Source: Icerya purchasi
Lineage: Eukaryota; Arthropoda; Insecta; Hemiptera; Monophlebidae
Direction of reading: 5' to 3'
Length of the DNA stretch: 64,000 bases
NCBI GenBank assembly: GCA_039619475.1
Contig: CM077115.1
Span: forward strand, 29,525,083 to 29,589,082
How positions within the stretch are numbered: position 1 is the first letter of the stretch; each line of letters begins with the position of its first letter. Positions 45,684 through 56,480 of this stretch are shown piece by piece. Below the pieces are notes generated by a model. The model did not search any database. It was not told the DNA's origin and saw nothing but the letters and a program-made list of their open reading frames with translations. The translations under genes and the position numbers were made by a program.

Positions 45684-47485
45684 TTCGAAACGCTGCTAAA
45701 CTGCGAAAGACCAACACTAACCTTCACCTGCGAAGAAGGTCATAGGAATGACGACTCTGTTCCTAAAGATAAAGGGGAAATTGCTAATATAATTAAATCT
45801 TTGAAGAACAATAAGGCCCCAGGAGAGGATACAGTAATAGCAGAGTTATGGAAAAACTCGAATGATATATGCCAAAACAAATTGGTTGAAATAATCAAAA
45901 ATATTTGGCAAACAGAAACAATCCCCCACGATTGGACGACAGCATTGATACATCCACTACATAAGAAAGGAAAACAGACAGATGTGAACAATTACAGAGG
46001 TATCTCGCTGTTACCAATTACCTATGAAATACTCTCTAAGGCAATTCTCAAACTAGAGCAGACGAACAGTTAGACCCACAAATTGACGAGTATCAATGTG
46101 GTTTCAGGAAACATAGATCATGTGTGGAACAAGTTTTCAACCTCAAGGCAATAATGCTGTATCTGAAGAAAAGATCTAAAAAATATGTAATAACGTTTGT
46201 CGATTTTAAGAAAGCGTACGATTCCGTAGATAGAACAGTGTTGCTTAATGTCCTTAAAGAATGGACAAAAAAAAACACAAGCTTAATAATAAAAACGTTA
46301 ACAAACACTTATCCTAAAGTGAAATTTAGAGGCATAATATTTAGACAGGGAATTAGACAGGGGGATGGTCTGTCACCTTTACTCTTTAACTGCATACTTG
46401 AAAAAGTTATAAGAGAATGGAAAAAAGTTATGAATGAAGAAAATATCACTGGGGGTAAATTAAACTAGGATACAAGAAGGATAATTTATTAATAGATTGC
46501 TTAGCGTTTGCAGATGATCTCGCAATAATAGCGGAATCTATGGAGACAGCAAAGCGGCAGATAGAACTATTAAAGGAGCAAGCGGATAGAGCAGGGCTGA
46601 AAATTTCCTTTGAAAAGACCAAATTTATGACAAATATTACAACCGCTCCTAATAGAATAAAAACTGATGTGGGTTAAGTGAATAGAGTCAATAAATTCAA
46701 GTACCTGGGAGAATTAATCGAGCAGAGTGGGTCAGAAAAATAAGCAATTAAATATAGGATCAATAGAATGAAAGCGGCTTTTTATTTAACAAAAGAAATA
46801 TATAATAAGAAATATCTATCAAGAAATGCCAAACTGAGGCACTATAAAACTTATTTATTTATTATTTAAATAAATAAGTTTTATAGTGCCTCAGTTTGGC
46901 ATTTCTTGATAGATATTTCTTATTATATATTTCTTTTGTTAAATAAAAAGCCGCTTTCATGAAGGCGTGATCAGACCAGAAGCGTTATATGCAGCGGAAG
47001 ACCTAACAATGAACAGAAAAGGATTAAATGAGCAACTTGAAATCACAGAAAGAAAGATCGTAAGAGGAATACTGGGACCAGAGAAACAAAGTGGAAAATA
47101 TATAAAAAGGAGCAATCAGGCAATATACCAACATGTGGAAAGCATCACTACCGAGATCCGGAAAAGAAGAATTCGATTCTACGGGCATATACAAAGGATG
47201 GAGCCAAGCAGGTTCACCGGAAGGTTGCTTAATTACATGCGAAAGCTAAAAATAAGTGTCACATGGTACACAGAGACCAAAAAAGACCTGGCGGGACTGA
47301 AGATCACGCCTGAAGATATAGAACAGCGATCAACGTTAAAGAAGAAATTATTTGACTGCAAAAGATTCGCGGAGAAACGTAAAGAAAGAACTGGCGTTTT
47401 GTGGACCGAAGAAAGAAAAAAAGGACACAGTGAAAGAATGAAAGCAGTATGGAAAGAGAGGAAGAAGAATGGCAGAATCAGTTGA
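45684..47485 (+). pseudogene. LINE reverse transcriptase, broken
   Basis: Reading through several lesions: NNKAPGEDTVIAELWKN (from 45807), IPHDWTTALIHPLHKKGK, NNYRGISLLP, then after a stop YQCGFRKHRS (about 46092), motif A FVDFKKAYDSVD (about 46198-46233), IRQGDGLSPLLFN (about 46351-46389), a frame break, and the catalytic box AFADD (about 46504-46518). The tail from 46967 has a 172-codon frame (PEALYAAEDLTMNRKG...RKRRIRFYGHIQRM), the post-thumb region. FADD replaces the common YADD. At least three stops or frameshifts plus the internal inverted duplication rule out function. Confidence 0.75.
46768..46960. repeat. perfect 93-bp inverted repeat inside LINE
   Basis: Arms 46768-46860 and 46868-46960 are exact reverse complements, separated by 7 nt (ATTATTT). 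The left arm is LINE coding sequence (MKAAFYLTKEIYN onward). The right arm is its inverted copy, and the LINE reading resumes after it at about 46961 with the next part of the protein. The arms must therefore be a recent templated inversion rather than a transposon. Confidence 0.95.
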
Positions 47486-47537
47486 CAACGTAGTCCACCA
47501 GTGGCTAATTCGAAATAATAATAATATAATAAAAACA

Positions 47538-47916
47538 ATAATTGGATAAAATTTACATAAATACAAAATACATGTAAAATTTTATCAATATCTTAAAAAC
47601 TGAATTTAGAATATCATTTTCAATAAATGATAATAACGTATATAATAAATTAATAAATATTAATATAATAAATAATAATTACAATGATAACAACAAATAC
47701 AACTGTCCCATGGTATTTATAAAACCGTATGCAATACATACCGTAAAATATACATCGGGCAAACACATAGAAATTTCAAAACCAGATACAATGTTTATAC
47801 AGTGAAATATTGATATATAGAAAAAATCATCGACAGCGGAACATACATATTATTACTAATAATCACACTATCACATTTTCGGTATTACGCAAAAGATTTA
47901 TTCATTTTGAACTATA
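47538..47916. other. AT-rich spacer
   Basis: No feature recognised between two LINE insertions. Confidence 0.5.
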
Positions 47917-47928
47917 TTAATTCCATAC

Positions 47929-48936
47929 ATGGTTAAGTATTTGCCAGCGCAGGCAAAAGAGTTTCTTCTTAATATTTATAACCAAATATGGGTATCTGGC
48001 GATATTCCCCAATTCTGGAAAATGGCATACATTATTCCTATATTAAAACCAAATAAGGATCCATTCCGTCCTGAAAGCTATCGTCCAATTTCCCTCTTAA
48101 ACGTCTTATTCAAAGTAATGGAAAAAATGGTAAACAGGCGCCTCCTTTTTGTCCTTGAACAAAATAATATCCTTTCTCCTATACAAGCCGGAGGGCGTAA
48201 AGCGAGATCGACAGGCGATCACTTAATAACTTTGCAACGGCAAATAATAACGAGCTTCCACCGCCATCAACATACATATGCGGTCTTTTTCGATTTAGAA
48301 AAAGCATTTGATCGCATATGGCGGCATGGATTATTGCTAAAGCTCAAAGCCGCAGGAATAAATGGCCAGATGGGCAATGATATCGCTAGCTTTTTAAGCA
48401 ACCGAACGATCCGGGTTAAGATCGCTACATCATTATCAGCACCCATTCCAACGGAGAATGGCGTGCCACAAGGCTCTGCTCTAAGTGCAACCTTATTCAT
48501 AATTTACGTCAATGACGTAGCCGAATGCATCTCGCCGCCTATAACCGCCCGTTTGTTTATCGATGATCTTAACATCTCCTTATCGTCAAATTTCCCTCCT
48601 ATCGCTCAAAAAATACTCCAGAAAACTATCGACAAAATACAGAGTTGTTCTGATAACAACGGTCTAGCCATCTCGGCAAGTAAATTCGTATATGTTGATT
48701 TCTGCGGGGGGCGCCGTTCCTCTCCAAGTGTATCCCTAAATCTAAACAATCTTCCTCTTCCCCAGAAAGCCACTGTCAAATTCCTTGGATTAATCTTTGA
48801 TTCTAGACTTACTTGGAAACCTCATATTACCAACTTAAAACATAGCTGCACTAATTCTATCCCTATATTGAAATATCTGGCTAGCTCCAGTGTAATATTA
48901 ATCCTAAATTCCTTTTCAACATCAACAGATCGCTGA
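47929..48936 (+). pseudogene. LINE B reverse transcriptase part
   Basis: A 335-codon frame. In order: IIPILKPNKDP (35-45), YRPISLLN (51-58), LSPIQAGGRKARST (82-95), motif A FFDLEKAFDRIW (120-131), GVPQGSALSATLF (178-190), the catalytic box FIDD (210-213) and the thumb block VKFLGLIFDSRLTW. FIDD departs from the usual Y(A/V)DD; the two aspartates remain. After about residue 322 the frame leaves the homologous reading, because of a 1-base indel near 48893, and stops at 48936. Confidence 0.85.
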
Positions 48937-48965
48937 TTTTATCGAAAATCCACTACGGGTTCCAG

Positions 48966-50252
48966 GTGTACTCCTCAGCTAGCAAATCTATATCGAAATC
49001 TCTTGATCCTATACATCACTCCGCACTGAGAACCATTTTGGGAGTGCATCGAACTTCTCCAGCTGCCAGCATGTGCGTTCTAGCTGGGTGCCCTCCAATT
49101 TCCTACTTCCGAAAATACTTCATATTGCGAAATATGTACCATCATTTCAGCCACACACGAAACCTCCCCCTAAAGTTGGAACATTATCTTCTTGAACCAA
49201 ACTTTCCCGGCGACCCACTACCAGAATTACTGGCCGACCTGCGAAGATGTGGTATCACGTCTGTACAGAGGTCAACACCCAGCCTCAATATCCTTATTCC
49301 CCCTTGGATCACGTTCCAGATAAATATTGATGTGTCGCTGAAACAGCATCCAACCACAACAAGTTCTCTCCTCACAGTGGAAGCGGCAGTTAGGGCAATT
49401 AATAAGTACCCGGACCACCTAATTTACTACACTGATGGAGCCAAGGCAGTTGGCGAGGCAGGTCCACTGCCCGTAGCCGGTGCAGTCGAAGGTCACGACA
49501 TTTCATGCGAAACTCGACTCAATGATGCCTGTTCCGCATTGGATGCAGAATTGTACGCAATTGCACACTGTTTCCACCACATCCTTACAACTCACACCAG
49601 AGCCAGCGATTTCCTCCTGGTTACTGATTCCCTACAGTCTTTGAACATGATTAGAAGTCAAAAATTCAACAACCCGCTAATCCTAAAGATATATCACTAC
49701 TTGAGTGAATTGCAGCTAATGGATAGTCACGTGTCGCTGCTGTGGGTTCCTGGGCACATTGGAGTGCCTGGTAATGAGAGTGTCGACAGAGCAGCACGTT
49801 CTGCCTTGCTCTCGCCGATGCCACAGGACGCGGAGCTTCCCTCATCAATAACATATATATTCCTAAAAGTGTGCGAAAACCAGTGGAAAACTGAATGGGC
49901 AGCTGCAACAACATCCTTAAGAACCATTAAGCCCACAGTTGAATCATGGTGGCCACCGGAGGGAACATTCCGATACGACTTTAAGATCCTCAGCCGGCTG
50001 CGAATTGGCCACATCGCTATTTCGCACAAACATATAATTGATAAAACGCCGCCTCCGGCTACATGCCCCTTGTGCAACCAGACAACCGCACCGACAGTTT
50101 CCCACATAATACTTACCTGCCAAAAGTTTACTATGTTGCGGAGCCAACTTGGCCTACCCACAGATATGGGGCAGACCCTCTCAAACGAGGTAATCTCCAT
50201 CAACAGGATTATTGCTTTCATTAAAATGAGTGGCTTAACTCACCACATTTAA
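48966..50252 (+). pseudogene. LINE B RNase H and CCHC knuckle part
   Basis: A 428-codon frame continuing the protein after the frameshift. Homologous sequence (LILSKIHYGFQVYSSASKS) starts a little upstream, so the Met is only an internal codon. RNase H removes RNA from the cDNA hybrid. Its four acidic positions are all present: YTDG D157, ALDAE E195, VTDS D221 and ESVDRAA D274. It is followed by RLRIGH (345-350) and the CCHC knuckle CPLC...SHIILTC (C367, C370, H380, C385). The natural C-terminus is reached at 50250. Confidence 0.85.
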
Positions 50253-50352
50253 ATTACCCCCCTCCCTTGTGTGTGCTGTAATGACCATAGTAGTTACACA
50301 CGGCACATACAATTTAAGGGAATTTAAAAAAAAAAAAAAAATAAAAAAAAAA

Positions 50353-51614
50353 ATTACAAAATATTAAATTTTGCCGAATATTATTATATTAATAAATATG
50401 AAGATACTTTTTTTTCAACTATAACTTATGGTAATCCATTATTCCATATTTAATGAATTTTACATTATACTCGTAATTAATATAAAATTTAAAATATCTA
50501 AATGTAACTTAATAATTTCAATATTATTTTATCTTACAGTTATTTTTACTTTTACCAATTTTGTTACCATTACTTTTCTCATTTTTATTATTAATTTTAC
50601 CATTTTTTATATATTTCTTAAAATAATAATCGATCTATTCAAAGATCATTTTAAAATTTAACGTCGCTATTAAATGTTTTGAAACGCGTTTTTATTTTTT
50701 AATTACGTCATTATTATTTCATAAAGTGTTTGTATGTGTTTCATTTTTATATTTTAATTATAACGCAAGCTGAAATCTCATATTATTAATTATTAATTAT
50801 ATGATTTACACATTTTTCGTTCAAGAATTGGAGTAAACACATCAATATCACCGTAAAATTCAAACAATGGTGCCATTTTTTTGTTGTTATTTTTTTTTTG
50901 GTTTTTTTTTTTTTTTGATTCATCTTCATAAATATTTTATAATTAAAGTATATTTTATCGAAAATTTAGTGCGATCTTAATGCATTTATGTGGTGTATAT
51001 TTCTTTCAATGAAATAAGCTCGTTCGAGAAACGTCACAAACGACTGATTTTTAAAGCATCGACCTGTCTTTCTTTTGGAATTTTGTCTGATCGTGCATTG
51101 CATACAATTGAGCTTAGATTCTACTTTTATACGGTATGCGTGCATCGACTGCGATTATATTTATATTGCCAAGTTCCTTTTTGCGTTGTGTTTAAACTAG
51201 CCGTTCGCGGTCATGACGAGCATGCCAATAAATGTAGGATTTTTTACAGGTTTTATAAATTTTTCAAATTCGGTTTAGCTTTAAAAGACCATTTTACTAA
51301 TGTGACCACTACTTTTAAGGGGAGGACTTTAAAAAACAAAATCCAAAAAATTAATGCTTACAATATCCGAGATGACATTTCTCTTTTTAAAAAAAGGCCA
51401 CTTACATGATACAAAAATGTACACTGCGGTTAATATACTAATGCGAGCGGTATTTTCGTGTGTACCATATTTTAACCCGTAAGAGGTCGCGCCCGGTGTC
51501 TAAAAGATCGGGTTTTTTTTAATTTCATTTGTTATTTTACCTGTGCTGTTTCTCCAGCGAATTTAACTCAACTATTCCTAGAATAATAGATAACCATGAG
51601 GACTAATCAGTTTT
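50353..51614. other. very AT-rich non-coding stretch
   Basis: T-runs (50890-50917) and AT-rich words throughout. The frame at 50990-51409 has no recognised domain and no typical codon use. Confidence 0.45.
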
Positions 51615-51628
51615 AACTAGAATAAAAA

Positions 51629-51774
51629 AAAAAAAAAAAAAAAAGAAAAGAAAGAGAGAAAAAGAAGAGGAGAAGAGAAGAGAAGTGGAATAATTTTGAC
51701 TTATTTTGATATGGAAGTGGCCAAATGGTAAACTACTTAGCCGCCAGGCCATAAGAAAAAAAAAAAAAAAAAAA
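51629..51774 (+). mobile_element. short poly(A) retroposon with 14-bp target duplication
   Basis: AACTAGAATAAAAA occurs at 51615-51628 and 51775-51788. The ~146-bp insert is a GA-rich segment, then GGAAGTGGCCAAATGGTAAA and CTACTTAGCCGCCAGGCC, then about 20 A. The last block resembles a tRNA A-box head. This is a TPRT-type insertion; the source RNA is unknown. Confidence 0.55.
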
Positions 51775-51788
51775 AACTAGAATAAAAA

Positions 51789-53285
51789 CCATTTTACTTA
51801 ACTGGGATAGAGTATACAAACACGGCTTATTCGATCGGCGCGACCGATATCGTTTCGATTTATTTTAGTTTGATTCTGTCTTATGTTCCGAAAATATATA
51901 GAGTGGTTCTCTTGTTATCATTACTCCATGAAAATTGCCGAAGAATCAGGTGCAGTTAATAAACCAGAGTATGGTTTAAAAAGTAACGAAACCTTTTTCG
52001 CTAAATAGTTTAAATTTATTTTGCACTCATCCTAAGAATAAAGAAATTTGAATAAGCTTATAGGAACTATTAAAGAACACATTTTTTTTTTTTGGATTTT
52101 AATCTTAAATTCCACCCATCGTTAAAGAATAAATTAATTTTCAGAGAAACGGAAAAAGAAGCAAATCGGCTAAATTTAATTTTCTAACAAGAGTGTGTAG
52201 AATAAATATTATATGTAATTCATTCAACCGAACATAATTATTTCATAATGATAGTTTTAAATCAAAATTAAAACTGAAAATGGAAGCGATTTTTAGCAGA
52301 TAAGGCCGCGCGACAGTTGAACAAAATTTATTCACTGCATTCTTGATAAAAACTAAATTAAAGAGATACACGATCAAAAATAGAAAAAAATCGAATTATA
52401 ATTTATGTGCTTCTCGTATTCTGTTTGAGGATTTTTCGCTTTCTACAACATATGCAATTGAATTTTCGACTGAAAACAAAAAGTTTTATGTCGAATATTA
52501 CACGCGCGATGACGAATATAGAAAGTTTTAATGCATCCATTAAAATATCAATTAGCGAGAGAAGACAATTTTAGTACTGAAAATTCATAATCAACTGTCT
52601 GTTTCAACTTAATTCGACAAAGTTACACAAAACTAATTATTAACAATATCGAAACTTTCAATTTTTTCCTAATTTACAGACGACTTTTCAGTAACGATAA
52701 TACAGAGGACCTTTTTACTAAAATCACTTAAATTACTTCTACAGAATAACCAGCATCCTAAGGGATTTTGCTATAAAATATTTCGCATTTTGTTTATATT
52801 ATTTAGCTGGTAGACATTTAAAGAGAAGCGTTTCAGTCGAATTTAAAAAGTGTATCCTGTTCGTATCTACAACGTATATAGGTATCGTATAAATTTGTTA
52901 GAAAACAAAAAATAGAAATAACAAATGTTGGAGAATTTGAATAAGTTTTTAGTGTAAAATGAATTTTATTTATTTTCCTTTTTTTTTTTTGTGGGGCGAT
53001 TTTGTTGTTCCACTGAAGGGTAAAATTGATTTTGAAATGGCCTTATACATGAGGCTAATTTTGTTCAAAAAAGTATAGCCCAAATTTTACAGCTCAACAG
53101 AGGAGTGCCTCATTTTAAATGCGTATTCTAAGACAGAATAATTTTAAAAAATAGAAGCTGATAAACAGAATAAAAAAGTGGGAGCTTTTTCGTTAAGTGG
53201 AAAAGCCAAGTTTCTAAAGAGATGTAAAGAATGAAGAGAAATTTAAAGAAAAAGGGATGGGAATAGTAGTGTATAAATAAGCGAG
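51789..53285. other. AT-rich non-coding stretch
   Basis: T-runs near 52082 and 52980; short frames without domains. Nothing else recognised. Confidence 0.45.
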
Positions 53286-53307
53286 CTGGCATGTCTGTGA
53301 CATCACA

Positions 53308-53760
53308 ACTCCAAAACCGTGTCCGCAACCGAAAATATTATCCTATTCAGGGGGCAAAAAGTAACCTCATTTCTTGTTTCAGAGCTCAAAATTCACCCGT
53401 TTCCTCCGCGGTTCCCCTAAATTTTGCCCACCCCGTTCCCCTGCAGTCCCGCTAATCCGAACTCCAAAATCACCCAAGTATCCAGAGCTCAAAACTCACT
53501 CAGGTTTCCCCGGTTCCCCCAAATTTCCCATTGTTCACCCGTTCCATCCCCCCGCAGTCCCACTAATCCAAAACCGTGTCCGTACGCCGAAAGCTAATCC
53601 CAGTATTTTATCAGCGGGGCAAAAACGTAACTCCAATTCATGTTCCACGGCTCAAAATTCACCCAAGTTTCCCATGGTTCTCCCGTCCCGTTCCCTGGCA
53701 ATCCCGCTAATCGGAACACGATCAAGTCCAGCCCCCAACCCTTAGACTATTACACTCCGA
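53308..53760 (+). repeat. degenerate C-rich tandem repeat (period about 260, with shorter sub-repeats)
   Basis: CCAAAACCGTGTCCG recurs at about 53312 and 53568. Words of the type GCTCAAAATTCACCC, CCCGTTCC and AGTCCCGCTAATC recur several times within. The 124-codon Pro/Ser-rich frame across it is a by-product of this composition. The C-richness stands out sharply from the AT-rich surroundings. Confidence 0.6.
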
Positions 53761-54052
53761 TAACCTAAAACACCCCGTCCTCCGAAAAAAGACTCCCAAC
53801 CAATATTTTAATATTTACTTGTGTATATATTTTAATTATAATCTAACTTTCCCATTTGGGTATGTAAATTTAAGTACAACTCCCAACCGGTTCCATCATG
53901 CTAATCAGAACACCAGCCCGCCCAGGACAACTCTTGAACCATTGTGTATGAACCTATCAGGTTTCAATAAAATACGTGTCAAGTCTTTAATTAAAGTTAT
54001 CTTCATCTACTTTTTTTTTTTTTTGTTTGTGTTCTGATTACTGTATTGATAA
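53761..54052. other. non-coding, tapering C-rich repeat then AT-rich
   Basis: A few more repeat-like words (CTCCCAACC, GCTAATCAGAACAC) to about 53930, then AT-rich with a T-run at 54011-54024. Confidence 0.4.
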
Positions 54053-54206
54053 ATTGAAAATTGCACTTTTAAACACAAAATTATATATTCGCAATTAAAA
54101 TTATAATCAAATCACGAAAATAGTCGGATATTTTTAGAATTGTTAGGATTTTATTGTAATTTAAACTGCGAATATATTTTGTGTTTAAAAGTGTAATTTT
54201 CAAAAT
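54053..54206. repeat. foldback repeat, arms about 42 bp
   Basis: The left arm has TGAAAATTGCACTTTTAAAC, then ACAAAATTATATATTCGC. The right arm (54166-54206) is its near-exact reverse complement (GCGAATATATTTTGTG...TTTTCA). A loop of about 70 nt separates them. It is possibly a MITE; the ends and target duplication are not resolved. Confidence 0.5.
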
Positions 54207-54451
54207 TTTGTCTTTAACTTCATTCCTATCATCACTCGCGTCATCAAATCTTTTTGCGTATTTCCGCACGGATTATCATTAACTTTGAAAATCATGTACA
54301 GATTAACTAACAGGATGTATTCACCTACATTTAACTGATCGAGTTCGTAGAAATTTTTTTTTCCATTGCTGTTGCCATTTTTTCTTTTTAACTCATTTAT
54401 TTACCTCGATTCATCAGGGAGCCTTTTACATTTAATGTTTTACATATTTCC
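54207..54451. other. spacer containing a 27-nt word shared with the array foldback
   Basis: 54303-54329 (reverse complement TGTAGGTGAATACATCC...) matches the left end of the foldback insertion in the 2.69-kb units at about 26 of 27 positions. No other feature. Confidence 0.5.
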
Positions 54452-54490
54452 ACTTAGTTATTTTCTTTTTTTTTTTTTTCCTTAAGGGGA

Positions 54491-55318
54491 TTAAACGCGA
54501 TAGTACAGATCGCTGCTCCGCATGTAAGCTAATACAGCTGCGACCGCGGGCGGAGCATTTGGCAGTATCGTAGAAGTAGAGGAAGTGGTGAAGTGCATGG
54601 ATCGTGGTACTGCAAAAGAGGGACATTCAAGGAGTAGGTGATTGGTGGATGGGGCGCTCGGTTGACTACAAAAGGGGCAGACATTTGGGGGTTCCTGGCT
54701 CGTGAATATGTAGCTGTGCGAGAGGGTTGTATGTCCTATTCGGAGACGATTCAGGACAGAAAAATCTCTGCGGGAAACTCCGTCTGTGGGCCACCAAGGC
54801 TCCGTGGTTGTTTTTATGCTTCGGAGAAATGTACTTGAAGATCTCCATTCCTGTTGCCATTCTTCTCCAGTTTGCTGCATAAATAAATGAGCCAATGTAG
54901 GGGGAAGAGGGGGGTTGTGTGGCATTGGAGAGAACAATGTCGCCTGAGCTGCTCTATTGACACGCTCATTGCCTGGAATCCCAACATGAGCCGGCACCCA
55001 TAGGAAGGACATTTCGGAGTTTAAATGTGATAACCTGTATAATAGGTAATGTACCTTCCTTACCAAAGGGTTGTTGGATTTAATCCCCGAGATGAGTTGA
55101 AGGGAGTTTAGAGAGTCAGTTATGAGTAGGGCCTTTTGGGACAGAGGGTTGCTATCGGTATAGTGTTGGATGCAAAAGACTATCGCGTATATTTCAGCGT
55201 CCAGTGCTGTACAGCAATCGTGCAGTCTAACTGACTCTGCTGCCCCTGAGACTTCGAAGGAGCATGCCGGCGGTGACTGATAACCTATTGCCTTCGCTCC
55301 ATCTGTGTAGGGAGGCAT
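54491..55318 (-). pseudogene. LINE B RNase H and CCHC knuckle part
   Basis: A 275-codon frame; the reading extends about 25 codons upstream of its Met, to a TAA. RNase H acidic positions: YTDG D6, ALDAE E42 and ITDS D68 are intact, but the fourth is Asn (NERVNRAA, N121) where copy 1 has Asp. The RLRIGH block and the CCHC knuckle CPFC...NHLLLEC (C213, C216, H226, C231) are intact. It ends at the natural terminus. Confidence 0.85.
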
Positions 55319-55425
55319 GCATGGTCTGTGTAGCTCGATATGATATTTTTTGCTGTTTATACTATGTTTAGGGGGTATTGAGCTTTGTTAAATTTTGTCA
55401 GCGATATGTTGATGTTTGTGATTGA

Positions 55426-56400
55426 CTAACTCCAAGGTGGTGCGGTTGCTGCGAAGTCTGGCAGAGTTCTTGGGATTGAAAAGATTTGGAAAGGACCCAT
55501 AACCGAAAAAAGTTCGGGCACTGGGTCATTCCCAAACCTCATATTAGGAGATATTGTCGGGGTTTTGGTACTACTAAGGAGGGTGCTCATTTCTTTAAAG
55601 TTATAGTACTTCCTATAGTAGGACAGCGGGGGACAACCTGCCAGTGCATACAAACTTATAACCGGAGAAGAGGGATGAGCAGAAAGGATAGACCGGAGGG
55701 CAGCAGAATGTATAGGATCTAAGGATCTTAGCACACTTTTAGCGGCTGAGGAGTACACCTGGCACCCGTAATTAATTTGTGAAAGGATAATCGACCTGTA
55801 AGTTGTAAGGAATAATTTTGGGTTTATATTGTACTTGTAATTTGATAGATATTTCAGGATAGACAAGGATTTTAGGCACTTGGTTTTGAGCTCAGCTATG
55901 TGAGAGCGCCAGGAAAGTTTTTTATCAAATATTAGGCCTAGAAACTTGACTGATGGACGATTTGGGATAGGAAAACCATTTAGACTCAGGAATACGCTGG
56001 GAAGTGGGTTTTGGCGTCCCCTGTGGAAATCAACACATATTGTTTTTGTTAAGGAAAAGGTCAGACCGTTATCATTGGACCACTTCTGTAAATTTTCGAT
56101 GGATTTTTGAAGGATATTTTGAGCGTTTATAGGATGGTTGGACGGTAAGGGTATATTCAGGTCATCAACGTAGAGCCGGGACGTTACTGGGGCGGCAAGG
56201 CAGTCAGTTATGTCATTGATATAATATATGAACACTGTCGCGCTTAAAGCAGAGCCTTGTGGTACATCATTTTCCAACTGCATCAGTTCAGACGTTGACG
56301 AACCATTCGTAACTTGGATCGTTTTATTGTCTAAGAAGCTGTCTAGATATTTATCAAATTTTCCGGCGATTCCCGTTTTAGTAGTAAGCCATGACACCAC
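55426..56400 (-). pseudogene. LINE B RT palm/thumb part
   Basis: A 324-codon frame with NDVPQGSALSATVF (44-57; the family G is D here), catalytic box YVDD (77-80), thumb VKFLGLIFDKKLSW, and the connection region RSIILSQINYGCQVYSSAAKS leading to LAGCPPLSYYRKYY. It aligns segment by segment with copy 1. It ends by frameshift at about 55430. Confidence 0.85.
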
Positions 56401-56480
56401 AAGCGCTCAAATGCTTTTTCTAAATCGAAGAATACTGCGTAGAGGTGCTGTTGGCGATGAAACGCCGATAAAATCTGCCT

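Larger units (their letters stand above)
45683..47524 (+). mobile_element. 5'-truncated LINE with 13-bp target duplication
   Basis: TATAATAAAAACA occurs at 45670-45682 and 47525-47537, bracketing a plus-strand LINE fragment that starts inside the coding region and ends with an (AAT)n-like tail rather than poly(A). That tail, and the style of the RT, suggest an RTE-like clade; this is not certain. The target duplication is AT-rich but exact. The copy contains a 93-bp inverted duplication (46768-46960). Confidence 0.6.
47917..50345 (+). mobile_element. LINE family B copy 1 (RT + RNase H), 5'-truncated, poly-A
   Basis: A plus-strand non-LTR retrotransposon of the I/LOA-like group. The homologous part begins within the RT fingers region (about 47920) and ends with a short 3' UTR (TTTAAGGGAATTT) and an A-rich tail (50327-50352). 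One frameshift near 48893 splits the protein; otherwise it is open to the natural stop at 50250. The 3' UTR word TTAAGG(G)AA also precedes the poly(A) of the second copy (54463-57957). No target duplication was found. Confidence 0.82.

Noticed and set aside
49184..50221. Minus-strand frames opposite LINE B RNase H (up to 164 codons)
   Set aside because: Shadow frames of a clearly coding plus-strand LINE.
50990..51409. 139-codon frame as a gene
   Set aside because: AT-driven frame with no recognised domain, flanked by simple-sequence DNA.
53374..53745. 124-codon Pro/Ser-rich frame
   Set aside because: Produced by the C-rich tandem repeat; not protein-like outside that composition.
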